Positions 10,876 to 20,039 of a stretch of 64,000 nucleotides of DNA are shown here, one piece after another. Below the pieces are notes generated by a model. That model was not told where the DNA came from. It searched no databases and saw nothing but the letters and a program-made list of their open reading frames with translations. The stretch's first letter is position 1, and the number at the start of each line of letters is the position of its first letter. The DNA is taken from positions 3,720,001 through 3,784,000 of the forward strand of contig CAWJVZ010000004.1 in the NCBI GenBank assembly GCA_963846475.1. The letters run 5' to 3'. This stretch comes from DASWJZ01 sp963846475 (GTDB taxonomy: Bacteria; Pseudomonadota; Alphaproteobacteria; Rhizobiales; Afifellaceae). Both the position numbers and the translations under genes were made by a program.

Positions 10876-12468
10876 ATGGCACAAAGGGTCCTCATCTCCG
10901 ACAGCCTGTCGGACAGCGCGGTCGAAATTTTTCGCGAACGCGGCATCGACGTCGATTTCCAGCCAAAGCTCGGCGTCGGACAAGGAGAAGCTTGCCCAGG
11001 TGATCGGCGATTACGATGGCCTGGCGATCCGCTCTGCCACCAAGGTGACCCCGAAAGTGATCGCCGCCGCCAACGGAAGGCTCCGCGTCATCGGCCGGGC
11101 CGGCATCGGCGTCGACAATGTCGACATCCCCGCCGCGACCGCGCAGGGCATCATCGTAATGAACACGCCGTTCGGCAATTCCATCACCACCGCCGAGCAC
11201 GCCATCGCCATGCTGTTCGCCTGCGCCCGACAGATCCCTGCCGCCGATCGGTCGACGCAGGCCGGCAAGTGGGAGAAGACGCGTTTCATGGGCGTCGAGA
11301 TCACCGGAAAGGTGCTCGGCGTCATCGGCTGCGGCAATATCGGCTCGGTCGTGGCGCAGCGGGCGCAGGGACTGGAAATGCGCGTGGTCGCCTACGATCC
11401 CTTCCTGTCGGAGGAGCGTGCCGTCGAGCTGGGCGTCGAGAAGGTCGATCTCGATGCGCTTGTTCCGCCGCGCCGACTTCATCACGCTGCACACGCCGCT
11501 GACAGACAAGACGCGGCAGCATCATCGATGCGGCGGCGATCGCCAGGATGAAGCACGGCGTCAGGATCGTGAATTGCGCGCGTGGCGGTCTGGTCGACGA
11601 GGCGGCGCTCAGGGCGGGGCTCGACAGCGGCAAGGTGGCGGGTGCAGCGGTCGACGTGTTCGTCGAGGAGCCCGCCACGTCGAACGTGCTGTTCGGGGCG
11701 CCGAACGTCGTCTGCACGCCGCATCTCGGCGCCTCCACGACGGAAGCGCAGGAGAACGTCGCCATCCAGATCGCCGAGCAGATGGCGGACTACCTGACGA
11801 CGGGCGCCGTGCGGAACGCCCTCAACATGCCGTCGATCAGCGCCGAGGAGGCACCGCGCCTCACCCCGTTCGTCAGGCTGTCCGAGCAGCTCGGCTCCTT
11901 CGCCGGCCAGCTCACCGAGAGCGGCGTGCGGGAGATCCGCATCGAATACGAGGGCGCGGTAGCCGACATGAACACGCGCGCGCTCACCGCCGCGGCGCTT
12001 GCCGGCTTCCTGCAGCCGCAGCTGCAGACCGTCAACATGGTCTCCGCCCCGGCCTATGCCAGGGAGCGCGGCATCCGCGTGGAGGAGACGCGGCGCGAGC
12101 AGCACGGCGCCTATGAAAGCTACATCCGCCTCACCGTCGTGACCGAGCGCCAGGAGCGCTCGGTCGCCGGCACGGTGTTTTCGGACGGCAAGCCGCGCAT
12201 CATCCAGATCAAGGGCATCAATATGGAGGCCGAGCTCGGGCCCCACATGCTCTACGTCACCAATCGCGACAAGCCAGGCTTCATCGGCCGGCTGGGCACG
12301 TTGCTCGGCGAGCGGGGCCACAATATCGCGACATTCCATCTCGGGCGCCAGGCGGCGGGCGGCGACGCGATCGCGCTGGTGGAGATCGACGGCGACGTCC
12401 CCAATGAGACGCTCGCGGCCATCGGCACGCTCGAAGGCGTCATGCAGGCCCGGCATCTGACCTTTTGA
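10876..12468 (+). CDS. serA: D-3-phosphoglycerate dehydrogenase (three apparent +1 frameshifts)
   Basis: SerA oxidises 3-phosphoglycerate to 3-phosphohydroxypyruvate with NAD+, the first step of serine synthesis. The locus reads MAQRVLISDSL from 10876, shifts at about 10978, shifts again at about 11461 (restoring LFRRADFITLHTPLTDKTR) and a third time at about 11516. It then continues in the original frame to 12468. The corrected protein is about 529 residues, normal for the long type. It has the Rossmann motif GVIGCGNIGS, the NCARGGLVDE catalytic region, an intervening ASB domain and a C-terminal ACT domain (NRDKPGFIGRLGTLLGERGHNIA). Three independent insertions in 540 bases point to poor local consensus, not gene decay. 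Confidence 0.9.
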
Positions 12469-12543
12469 GGCCGACACATTGCTTTGGCATCCGTCGCCGC
12501 AGGGGCTAAAAGAGGCGGGTTTGAGGGGTGGGGAGCAAAACCC

Positions 12544-12783
12544 ATGCAGCCGACTTTCTACGTTTGGGCAAAATGGGATGAAGAGGGCGGAGTCTGGTAC
12601 ACGGCCGAGACGAGCATCCGTGGGCTGGTCACCGAGGCAGACACGCTGGAGAAATTGCGCGAAAGGCTGATGCTGATCATTCCCGATTTCTTGGAGGAGC
12701 AAATGCCTGAACGTGCAGTCCTGCACATCATTGCCGAGCGCGACGACGAGCTGACGCGGGAAGCAGCCGAGCAATACGTTTAG
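12544..12783 (+). CDS. HicB-like antitoxin, DUF1902 type
   Basis: This encodes a small 79-residue protein starting at the ATG at 12544 behind GGGGAG. The N-terminal beta-rich half (FYVWAKWDEEGGVWYTAETSIRG) is the partial RNase-H-like HicB fold. It is followed by the helix DTLEKLRERLMLIIPDFLEEQ typical of DUF1902 proteins, which occur next to HicA toxins. It lacks an obvious C-terminal DNA-binding domain. The putative toxin lies 65 bases downstream on the same strand, so the order is antitoxin first. The pair sits between serA and purA. Confidence 0.75.
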   Translation: MQPTFYVWAKWDEEGGVWYTAETSIRGLVTEADTLEKLRERLMLIIPDFLEEQMPERAVLHIIAERDDELTREAAEQYV

Positions 12784-12848
12784 TCTGCGATTGACGCCCG
12801 AGCTACCTCACTATCTTCGGCACCTCGATCCTTGTCGGAAGACGAGCG

Positions 12849-13043
12849 GTGACCGACTACACACGCGAGGTCCGTAGGCATCTGAGCAGCGCCGGCTGGC
12901 GGTTTAAGCGCTACGGCAAGGGCGACCACGAAAGATGGGCCAATCCGGCAACCGGGGAGAAGGTCACTGTCGACGCGAAGATCCGAAGCCGGGCGACAGC
13001 AAATGAGATCCTGAAACAAGCCGGTCTGGGAAAGAAATTCTGA
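12849..13043 (+). CDS. hicA: HicA-family mRNA interferase toxin
   Basis: This is a 64-residue basic protein of the HicA/YcfA double-stranded-RNA-binding fold. Family toxins use a conserved histidine in the loop after the first strand to cleave mRNA; here the loop is GKGDH with His27, followed by RWANPATGEKVTV. The end, EILKQAGLGKKF, is also typical. It starts with GTG at 12849 and ends one base before the purA start codon, so purA may be translated from its transcript. The partner is the DUF1902 protein immediately upstream. No operator palindrome stands out. Confidence 0.8.
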   Translation: MTDYTREVRRHLSSAGWRFKRYGKGDHERWANPATGEKVTVDAKIRSRATANEILKQAGLGKKF

Positions 13044-13044
13044 C

Positions 13045-14342
13045 ATGGCCAATGTGGTTGTCGTCGGCTCGCAATGGGGCGACGAGGGCAAGGGCAAGAT
13101 CGTCGACTGGCTGTCGGAGCGCGCCGATGTCGTGGTGCGCTTCCAGGGCGGCCACAATGCCGGCCACACGCTGGTCATCGGCGGCACGACCTTCAAGCTG
13201 AGCCTCCTGCCATCCGGCGTCGTGCGGCCAGGCAAGCTCGCCGTCATCGGCAACGGCGTGGTGCTCGATCCGCATGCGCTGATTGCGGAAATCGAAAAGC
13301 TGAAAGGGCAGGGCGTCGCCGTGACGCCGGACAATCTTCGGATCGCCGACAATGCCACGCTGATCCTATCGCTGCACCGCGAGCTCGACCTGCTGCGAGA
13401 GGGGGCCGCGGCGCCGGGCGCCAAGATCGGCACGACCGGCCGCGGCATCGGCCCTGCTTACGAGGACAAGGTCGGCCGGCGCGCCATCCGCCTGATGGAT
13501 CTCGCCGATCTCGCGACCCTGCCGCAGAAGATCGACCGGCTCCTCATCCACCACAATGCGCTGCGGCGCGGCCTCGGCGAGGCGGAGATCGACGGCGGCG
13601 CGCTGTTCGCCGAGCTGGCCGCAGGTTGCGGACCGCGTGCTGCCCTTCATGGAAACGGTGTGGGCCCTCCTCGATGCCCGCCGCCGGGCAGGCGATCGAA
13701 TTCTCTTCGAAGGCGCCCAGGGCGCGCTCCTCGACATCGACCATGGCACCTACCCGTTCGTCACCTCGTCAAACACCGTGGCCGGCCAGGCAGCGACCGG
13801 ATCGGGAATGGGGCCAAGCGCGGTCGGCTACGTGCTCGGCATTACCAAGGCCTATACGACGCGGGTAGGAGAGGGGCCGTTTCCGACCGAGCAGAACAAC
13901 GAGATCGGCCAATTTCTGGGCGAGCGCGGCCATGAATTCGGCACCGTGACCGGCCGCAAACGCCGCTGCGGCTGGTTCGACGCCGTTCTCGTCCGCCAGA
14001 CCGCGAAGGTGTCAGGCATCCACGGCATCGCCCTCACCAAGCTCGATGTTCTCGACGGCCTTTCCGAGATCGGGATTTGCATCGGTTATGAACTGAACGG
14101 CAGGCGCCTCGACCGCCTGCCCGCAAGCCAGGCGGCACAAGCCGAAGTCATTCCCGTCTACGAGACCATGGAAGGCTGGCAGGCGACGACGAGCGGGGGC
14201 GCGGTCCTGGGCCGACCTGCCGGCGCAGGCGGTGAAATACGTGCGGCACATCGAGGAGCTGATCGAGGTTCCCGTCGCGCTTCTCTCCACCAGCCCCGAG
14301 CGCGACGACACAATTCTTGTCCGCGACCCGTTTCGGGATTAA
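13045..14342 (+). CDS. purA: Adenylosuccinate synthetase (two apparent +1 frameshifts)
   Basis: PurA uses GTP to couple aspartate to IMP, giving adenylosuccinate in AMP synthesis. The N-terminus MANVVVVGSQWGDEGKGKIVDWL contains the P-loop-like GDEGKGK and the catalytic aspartate and histidine (GGHNAGHT). The frame shifts at about 13621, where one extra base precedes VADRVLPFMETVW. It shifts again in a run of five G at 14195-14199, after which SGARSWADLPAQAVKYVRHIEELI is restored. The stop is TAA at 14340. The corrected length of about 431 residues is normal. Confidence 0.92.
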
Positions 14343-14381
14343 CCACTATCCGGGGCCTACGGGATTCGATACGAAACCATC

Positions 14382-15731
14382 ATGCCGGACTATACGTCGA
14401 TTCTCAGACGTTCGATCGCCGCGCTGCCGGATTCCAGCCCTGAAATGCGCGCGGCGGTCTATCAACGCGCCCGCGCTGCCCTCGCGCGCCAGCTGACCGC
14501 CGTCGAACCGCCGCTGTCGACTCGCGAGATCGAGGCGCAGCACCAGGATCTTGAAGACGCGGTGGCGCGGCTTGAGGCGGAATACGCCCCAGAAGCGCCC
14601 GCACTGTCCGCCGGGCCCCCGCCGTTTCGCGAGGATCCCGTCTACCCCCCTCCCGCGGCGGAACCCCGGGCCGCGTTTCTTGAGCCGGCCGGCGCCGGCA
14701 ACGGCGAGCTTGTCGCGCGTGCCCGTTCTGCCGAAGACGACGTGCAAGACCTCGAAGACGAGGACGACTTTGACGACGAGGAGCGTTCCTCCCGCGTGCC
14801 GCTCCTGGTCGGGCTGCTGCTCCTGGTCCTGGTGATCGGCGGCATCGGTGCTTACGCCTATGCGGAGCGAGGGACGATCCTCGCTTTGTTGGGCCTCTCC
14901 GACGGGATTACTGAGGTTGCCGGGAACAGCGCTCCGCCGGTCCCGGTGGTTACGCCTGCACCCGAGCCCCAGGCCGCCGATCAACCGCAGGACGAAGGGG
15001 CCGACAAGCGGCTGGACCGGCTGGCGAACGGGCCTGACGGGTCGCTCCCGGATGAGGCGGCGCCGGCCGACACCGCGGCCGTCGAGCCGGCCCCGGCCGA
15101 AATCCTTCCAGGGAGCGAAGAGGAACCGGCGGAGGTTCTTCCCGAGGAGCCTGTGCAAGGTCTCGCCGCGGAGGAGCAGACCGCCGCGCTTCAGCAGCCG
15201 ACGCAGAGCATCGTCGCGCAACGGGCGATCTATTATTTCCAAGGCACGGAAAATTCGCCGGGCAAGGTGGCCCAGGGCACCGTCACCTGGGCGGAGACAA
15301 CCCGCGACGGGGCACCCGCGGTCCAGGCGACGCTCAGGCTTGCCGAGCAGGATGTCGCGACCACCGTGACGATCTACAAGAACGACGATCAGAGCCTTCC
15401 GGCGAGCCACCTCGTCGAGGTGCAGTTTTCCGGCAATCTCGGCCCGACGCCGATCCAGCGCGTCCCGGCGCTGGTGCTGAAGCAGACCGAGCAGGCGCGC
15501 GGCCAGCCGCTCACGGGCGCTGCCGTTCCGGTGACCGGCGAGCTGTTCTGGATCGCTCTCTCTGATGACCCCGAGCAGGTCGCCAAGAACCTCCAACTGC
15601 TGCGCGAAGGCTCCTGGTTCGACATCCCCATCCTGTTCAACGACGGCACGCGCGCCTTGCTGACCTTCGAGAAGGGCATTCCGGGGGACAGGGTGTTCGA
15701 GGCGGTGATGAGCTCCTGGACGCCGGCCTGA
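14382..15731 (+). CDS. Conserved single-pass membrane protein of unknown function
   Basis: The 449-residue protein has an N-terminal cytoplasmic helical part (YTSILRRSIAALPDSSPEMRAAVYQRAR and a DLEDAVARLEAEY coil), then an acidic, Pro-rich linker. One transmembrane helix lies at about residues 143-165 (LLVGLLLLVLVIGGIGAYAY). A long Pro/Glu/Ala periplasmic linker follows, then a compact C-terminal domain from about residue 265 with alternating strands (RAIYYFQGTE, GTVTWAET). The layout resembles proteins found after purA in rhizobia, but I know no function. It is intact in one frame. Its place after purA suggests co-transcription. Confidence 0.75.
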   Translation: MPDYTSILRRSIAALPDSSPEMRAAVYQRARAALARQLTAVEPPLSTREIEAQHQDLEDAVARLEAEYAPEAPALSAGPPPFREDPVYPPPAAEPRAAFLEPAGAGNGELVARARSAEDDVQDLEDEDDFDDEERSSRVPLLVGLLLLVLVIGGIGAYAYAERGTILALLGLSDGITEVAGNSAPPVPVVTPAPEPQAADQPQDEGADKRLDRLANGPDGSLPDEAAPADTAAVEPAPAEILPGSEEEPAEVLPEEPVQGLAAEEQTAALQQPTQSIVAQRAIYYFQGTENSPGKVAQGTVTWAETTRDGAPAVQATLRLAEQDVATTVTIYKNDDQSLPASHLVEVQFSGNLGPTPIQRVPALVLKQTEQARGQPLTGAAVPVTGELFWIALSDDPEQVAKNLQLLREGSWFDIPILFNDGTRALLTFEKGIPGDRVFEAVMSSWTPA

Positions 15732-15780
15732 GCGCCAGAATCGGGTGGCACCGCAGGCCCTGCGCCCCTAATCAGGCCGG

Positions 15781-16719
15781 ATGATCGACGGGACGCCGAA
15801 GCTGGACGGGAAAAGCTGGGCCTTACTGTCGGGCCTTGCCGTCCTGTGGAGCGCGTCCTTCATCTTCATCAAGCTGGCGGCGGAAATCCCTATCCTGACC
15901 TTGGTGCTGATCCGCGTCGGGCTGGCGGCTCTGGTGCTGCACGCGATCGTGCTGGTCAGCCGGCGCGTGTATCCAAGAAGACCGGCGGAGCTTGCCCGCT
16001 ACGCGCTCATGGGCCTGATCAACAACATCCTGCCTTTCGCGCTGATCGTCTACGCGACGCCGAGGATCGGCGCCGGCGTCGGCGTCGATCCTGAACGCCA
16101 CGGCGCCGATCTTCGCGCTCCTCGTCGCCCATGTCGCCACCGCCGACGAGAAGATCACGCCGGCGAAACTTCTTGGCATCGTGCTCGGCCTAGGCGGCGT
16201 AGCGGCCATGTCTGGCCCGGCGGCGTTCTCGGGATTGACCGGCGAAATCCTGCCCACCGCCGCCATGCTCGCCGCCACCTTCTTCTACGGAGTGTCGGCG
16301 GTGCTCGGCCGGACTTTTCGGGACACCGATCCGATCGTCTCGGCGACCTGCCAGCTCACCGCTTCGACGCTGCTTCTCGCCCCCGTCGCCCTCCTCCTTG
16401 ACCGGCCGTGGCTGCTTGCCATGCCCGGCACGGCGGCCATCGCCGCTTCGATTGCCCTCGCGCTGTTCTCCACCGCGCTCGCCTATGTCCTCTACTACGC
16501 CCTCATCTCCCGGGCCGGCAGCACCAACACCGTCCTGGTCACGCTGCTCATCCCCGTCGGCGGCATCGGTCTCGCTTGGCTCACTGCTTGGTGAAGCGGT
16601 CGGCTGGCCCGAGCTGCCGGAATGTTCTGATCGGACTTGGCCTTGTCGTCATCGACGGCCGCGCGCTCCGCCGCTTGCCGCCGCCAGTGCCGGAGGTCAG
16701 GCCGGGTTCGGCGCGATGA
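15781..16719 (+). CDS. EamA/DMT-family transporter (three apparent +1 frameshifts)
   Basis: This encodes a ten-helix drug/metabolite exporter of the EamA type. The N-terminal half starts MIDGTPKLDGKSWALLSGLAVLWSASF. The frame moves at about 16081 into SILNATAPIFALLVAHVATADEKITPAKLLGIVLGL, then at about 16583 (LAWLLLGEAVGWPEL) and at about 16617 (NVLIGLGLVVIDGRALRRLPP). The corrected product is about 311 residues, the usual DMT length. The last 23 bases overlap the 3' end of rpoH on the other strand. Substrate cannot be told from sequence. Hydrophobicity and the paired EamA repeats support the family; the break points are inferred from frame continuity. Confidence 0.8.
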
Positions 16720-17613
16720 GCGGCGTGCGGCCGCGGTCGCGGTCGCGCGTCGCCTTCTGCATCGGCCTTCTGCACCTTCTCGAAGGCGCGCACCTCGAGC
16801 TGGCGGACGCGCTCGCGGCTGACGTCGAATTCTTCGGAGAGCTGCTCCAGCGTCAGCGGGTCGTCGGCGAGGCGGCGCGCCTCGAAGATGCGCCGCTCGC
16901 GCTTGTCGAGCACGTCGAGCGCGTCCCGTCAGCATGGCGCGCCGCTGATCGAGCTCGTCCTGCTCGGCGAGCACGTTCTCCTGCGTCTCCGCATCGTCGG
17001 CGAGCCAGTCCTGCCATTCGCCGGAATCGCCCTCCGTGGCGCGGATCGGCGCGTTCAGCGAGGCGTCGCCGGAGAGCCGCCGGTTCATCGACACGACCTC
17101 CTCCTCGCTGACGTTCAGCTTGGTGGCGATCTCGGCGACCTGGTCGGGCCGCAGGTCGCCCTCGTCGAGCGCCTGGATCTGGCTCTTCACCTTGCGGAGG
17201 TTGAAGAACAGCCGCTTCTGGTTGGCGGTCGTGCCCATCTTCACCAGGCTCCAGGAGCGCAGGATGTATTCCTGGATCGCCGCCTTGATCCACCACATGG
17301 CGTAGGTCGCCAGCCGAAAACCCTTGTCCGGCTCGAAGCGCTTCACCGCCTGCATCAGGCCGACATTGCCTTCCGAGATCACCTCGCCGATCGGCAGCCC
17401 GTAGCCGCGATAGCCCATGGCGATCTTCGCCACGAGCCGGAGATGGCTGGTGACGAGCCGGTGCGCCGCGTCGCGGTCGCCATGCTCGTGGTAGCGCTTG
17501 GCCAGCATGTATTCTTCCTGCGGCTCCAGCATCGGGAAACGCCGGATCTCCTCCAGGTAGCGGGTCAGGCCGCCGTCGCCGGACTGGAAGACCGGTATGT
17601 TGCCTTTGGCCAT
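16697..17613 (-). CDS. rpoH: RNA polymerase sigma-32 factor (two apparent +1 frameshifts)
   Basis: RpoH directs RNA polymerase to heat-shock promoters. The protein begins MAKGNIPVFQSGDGGLTRYL behind an AAGGAAGAATA ribosome site. It contains region 2 (SEGNVGLMQAVKRFEPDKGFRLATYAMWWIKAAIQEYILRSWSLVK), the RpoH box QKRLFFNLRK and, after a shift at about 16926, region 4 (LTLEQLSEEFDVSRERVRQLEVRAFEKVQKA). A second shift at about 16763 restores MQKATRDRDRGRTPLIAPNPA with the stop at 16697-16699. The corrected length is about 304 residues. The gene converges on the DMT transporter and overlaps it by 23 bases. Confidence 0.93.
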
Positions 17614-17751
17614 TATTCTTCCTTCCGTCTGGCGGGCCGCTCGACGAATCGCCGCGATGCCACCCGCACAATCCTGCATGATATCACGCCGTTTTTGCGG
17701 CTGCGAAAAGAACGGGCGTTCCGCTAAACGCGCGACTTTGCGGAATCCGTT

Positions 17752-18721
17752 CTACCAAATCGCCGCCATGTCCGCAGGCCGATCCGCCTCAAATCGAAGC
17801 GATTTCCCCGTCCGCGGATGCTCGAAGCCCAGCAGCCGCGCATGCAGGGCTTGCCGGCGGAAAGCTCTGACCCCGTCGCGGAGTTCCATTGGCAGCTTCT
17901 CGGCCTTGGTCAAAAAGCCGGCACCGTAAATTTTGTCGCCGACCAGCGGATGGCCGATATGGGCCATGTGCACGCGGATCTGGTGTGTGCGGCCCGTCTC
18001 CAGCCGGCAGGTCGTCAGCGCGGCTAGGCCGGCAAAGTCTTCTTGGACGAAATAGTGGGTGATTGCATGACGGCCGCCGCTCCGCTTCACCGCCTGCTTC
18101 TGGCGGTTGCGGGCGTCGCGGTCGAGGGGGCGTCGATACGTGCCGATATGGGGATGCGGCACGCCCCATACAAGGGCGTCGTATTCGCGCAAGAGGCCGC
18201 CGCTCCGCCCGTGATCGGCGAATTGCGCGGCCAAGCCGCGATGCGCGGCATCGTTCTTCGCGACGACCAGAAGGCCGGACGTGTCCTTGTCGAGGCGGTG
18301 GACGATGCCCGGCCGCCGCACGCCGCCGATTCCCGATAGGCTGTCGCCGCAATGGGCGATCAGCGCGTTGACAAGCGTGCCGGTCCAGTTGCCGGCGCCG
18401 GGATGGACGACGAGCCCGGGCGGCTTGTCGATGACGATGAGGTCGTCGTCCTCGAAGACGACCTCGAGCGGGATCTTCTCGGCCTCCGGCTCCGCGCGCT
18501 CCGCCTCGGGCACGACGATGGTGACCGCCTCGCCGGCGGCGACGCGGCGGTTCGGGTCGCTGTCTGCGCGCCCGTCCACGACGACTTGGCCGTCCTTGAT
18601 CAGCGCCTTGTGCCGGCTCCGCGAAAGTTCCGGGGCGCGGCGGGCGAGGAAGGCGTCGAGGCGGTAGCCCCGCCTCATCGGGCTCGACCCGGAAGGCGGG
18701 CTTCTCTAAGGGTTCGGGCAT
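17752..18721 (-). CDS. rluD: RluD-type 23S rRNA pseudouridine synthase (one apparent +1 frameshift)
   Basis: RluA/RluD enzymes convert uridines in the large rRNA (positions 1911, 1915 and 1917 for RluD) to pseudouridine. The protein has an N-terminal S4 domain (LDAFLARRAPELSRSRHKALIKDGQVVV), the catalytic motif HRLDKDTSGLL with the essential aspartate, and the late GRTHQIRVHMAHIGHPLVGD motif. The uninterrupted frame begins at 18678. A frame from the ATG at 18721 (MPEPLEKPAFRVEPDEAG) joins it after one extra base near 18664, giving the usual VEPDEAGLRLDAFLA junction and about 322 residues. The start codon overlaps that of the divergent gene. Confidence 0.9.
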
Positions 18722-19094
18722 GGCAGCCTACGATCGCGACGAGGAGGCGCCGCTCGACCCGGCCGCCGAGCGCCTGCGCCGCAAGATGGTGCGGCTTCTC
18801 TTCGTCTCCGGCGGCATCATGATGCTCGGGCTTATCGCGGTCTTCGCCGCCATTGTCTACAAGCTCGGCATGCTAGGACCGGGCGACGCCGCCACGACGG
18901 CCTTCCGCGATCCCTTCAGGGGCGCTGTCGTGCAAGCTCCCATCGCGCTGCCGCCCGGCGCGCGCCTCCTCTCGGCCGACCTCGACGGCAACCGCGCTTT
19001 GTTGACGGTCGAGGCGGACGGCGCCTCCACGCTCATCCTCCTCGACCTGGCCACCGGAAAAACCCTCGGTCGATACGCCCTCACGCCGGAGTAA
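18720..19094 (+). CDS. DUF6476 family small membrane protein
   Basis: This 124-residue protein has a short charged N-terminus (ERLRRKMVRLL), one transmembrane helix (about residues 27-48, FVSGGIMMLGLIAVFAAIVYKL) and a small C-terminal beta domain (RLLSADLDGNRALLTVEADGASTLILLDLATGKTLGRY). That layout matches DUF6476 proteins found beside rluD in alphaproteobacteria. Function is unknown. Its ATG (18720-18722) and the rluD start codon on the opposite strand (18719-18721) share two bases. Confidence 0.75.
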   Translation: MAAYDRDEEAPLDPAAERLRRKMVRLLFVSGGIMMLGLIAVFAAIVYKLGMLGPGDAATTAFRDPFRGAVVQAPIALPPGARLLSADLDGNRALLTVEADGASTLILLDLATGKTLGRYALTPE

Positions 19095-19157
19095 GCGCTG
19101 CCGTCGCCCGCCTTGGCTTGCACGCATCCGGGCGAGCCGCTATATGCCCGGCGCGCT

Positions 19158-19233
19158 GCTCCCTTCGTCTAGCGGTCTAGGACGTCGCCCTCTCACGGCG
19201 AAAACAGGGGTTCGAGTCCCCTAGGGAGCGCCA
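19158..19233 (+). tRNA. tRNA-Glu (anticodon CTC)
   Basis: The acceptor stem pairs GCTCCCT (19158-19164) with AGGGAGC (19223-19229), followed by discriminator G and an encoded CCA (19231-19233). The T-loop GTTCGAGTC and the anticodon loop CCTCTCACG with CTC in the middle are clear. It decodes GAG. A truncated integrase gene starts 12 bases after its 3' end, which marks this tRNA as an integration site. Confidence 0.95.
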
Positions 19234-19244
19234 GTCGTTTTCCA

Positions 19245-19799
19245 TCATTTTGATTTTCTTCGCTTTTCTGGCCTTTTCCCAAACGTCGTAGATGCGGTTT
19301 GGGCATCCCTCTTTCTGTGTTCTTCCATCTTGATGATCGCTTGACGTCCGCGTCGACGTCGATCCGCCTCGCGAGTGTAACGTTCTGCCTCGGCCAACGT
19401 CGTGTGGCCCAGCACGGCCATGATCTCATGTGCGGTCACGCCGGAATCCGCCATTCGCCGGCCCAATGTTTTTCTGAGCCCATGCGGCTGGCACTCGAGC
19501 GGCAGGCCGGCCGCTGTGATCGCGTCGCGCATGAAATTCCCAAAGCCCTTTGTCGTGAACGGTTTTCCAAACTCAGTGGTTAGCAAGCAAACATGGTTGC
19601 GGGGCGCGGCCGATAGGGCCTTCTGCAACTCGGTGTCGGCCTGTATGTCGATCTCTACGCCGGTCTTGTTCCTGATGTATGTGGCGGCGCCTGCGGAGAG
19701 CTGAGGCCATGTCAGTTGAACTGCATCGACCACCGCTGTGCCAATGTAGAGCATGCAGGCGAAAGCCGTCCGCTGCTCCACGGCGCGTTTCGGGGCCAA
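19245..19799 (-). pseudogene. Truncated tyrosine recombinase (phage/island integrase), C-terminal part
   Basis: Only the C-terminal catalytic half is present, 184 residues. HGLRKTLGRRMADSGVTAHEIMAVLGHTTLAEAERYT holds the second arginine, the later histidine and the nucleophile tyrosine. The region where the first catalytic arginine should lie reads LYIGTAVVDAVQLTW instead of the usual TGQRRSDVV, so that residue is lost by local frame damage or decay. No N-terminal arm-binding or core-binding domain can be read upstream. Its 3' end faces the tRNA-Glu 3' end, the standard arrangement for integrases targeting tRNAs. It is most likely a relic of an integrated element. Confidence 0.75.
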
Positions 19800-20039
19800 T
19801 CCGGCGACGTGCTATGCCGGAGGCCAGTCGGCTTCTACGTCGGGACCTCGGGCAAGCTTGAGCTAACGGCGAGCTGTACCAGGTTTCTCGACCTTGGCGC
19901 GTCGTGGGTGCTCAACTCCGTGAAACGCGCGATGAGTGTGCATGGAAGGCGATTGTGCTCCTGGATTGGAGTTCAGCCACGTCTAATCGTATTCACGAGA
20001 TCCTGGCTCAACCAACGGCCTCAATACGCGAGCAATTGG

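Noticed and set aside
10876..12468. serA as a pseudogene
   Set aside because: Three +1 shifts restore a complete protein with all domains, and no residue loss is seen between them. Decay would also give deletions and stops.
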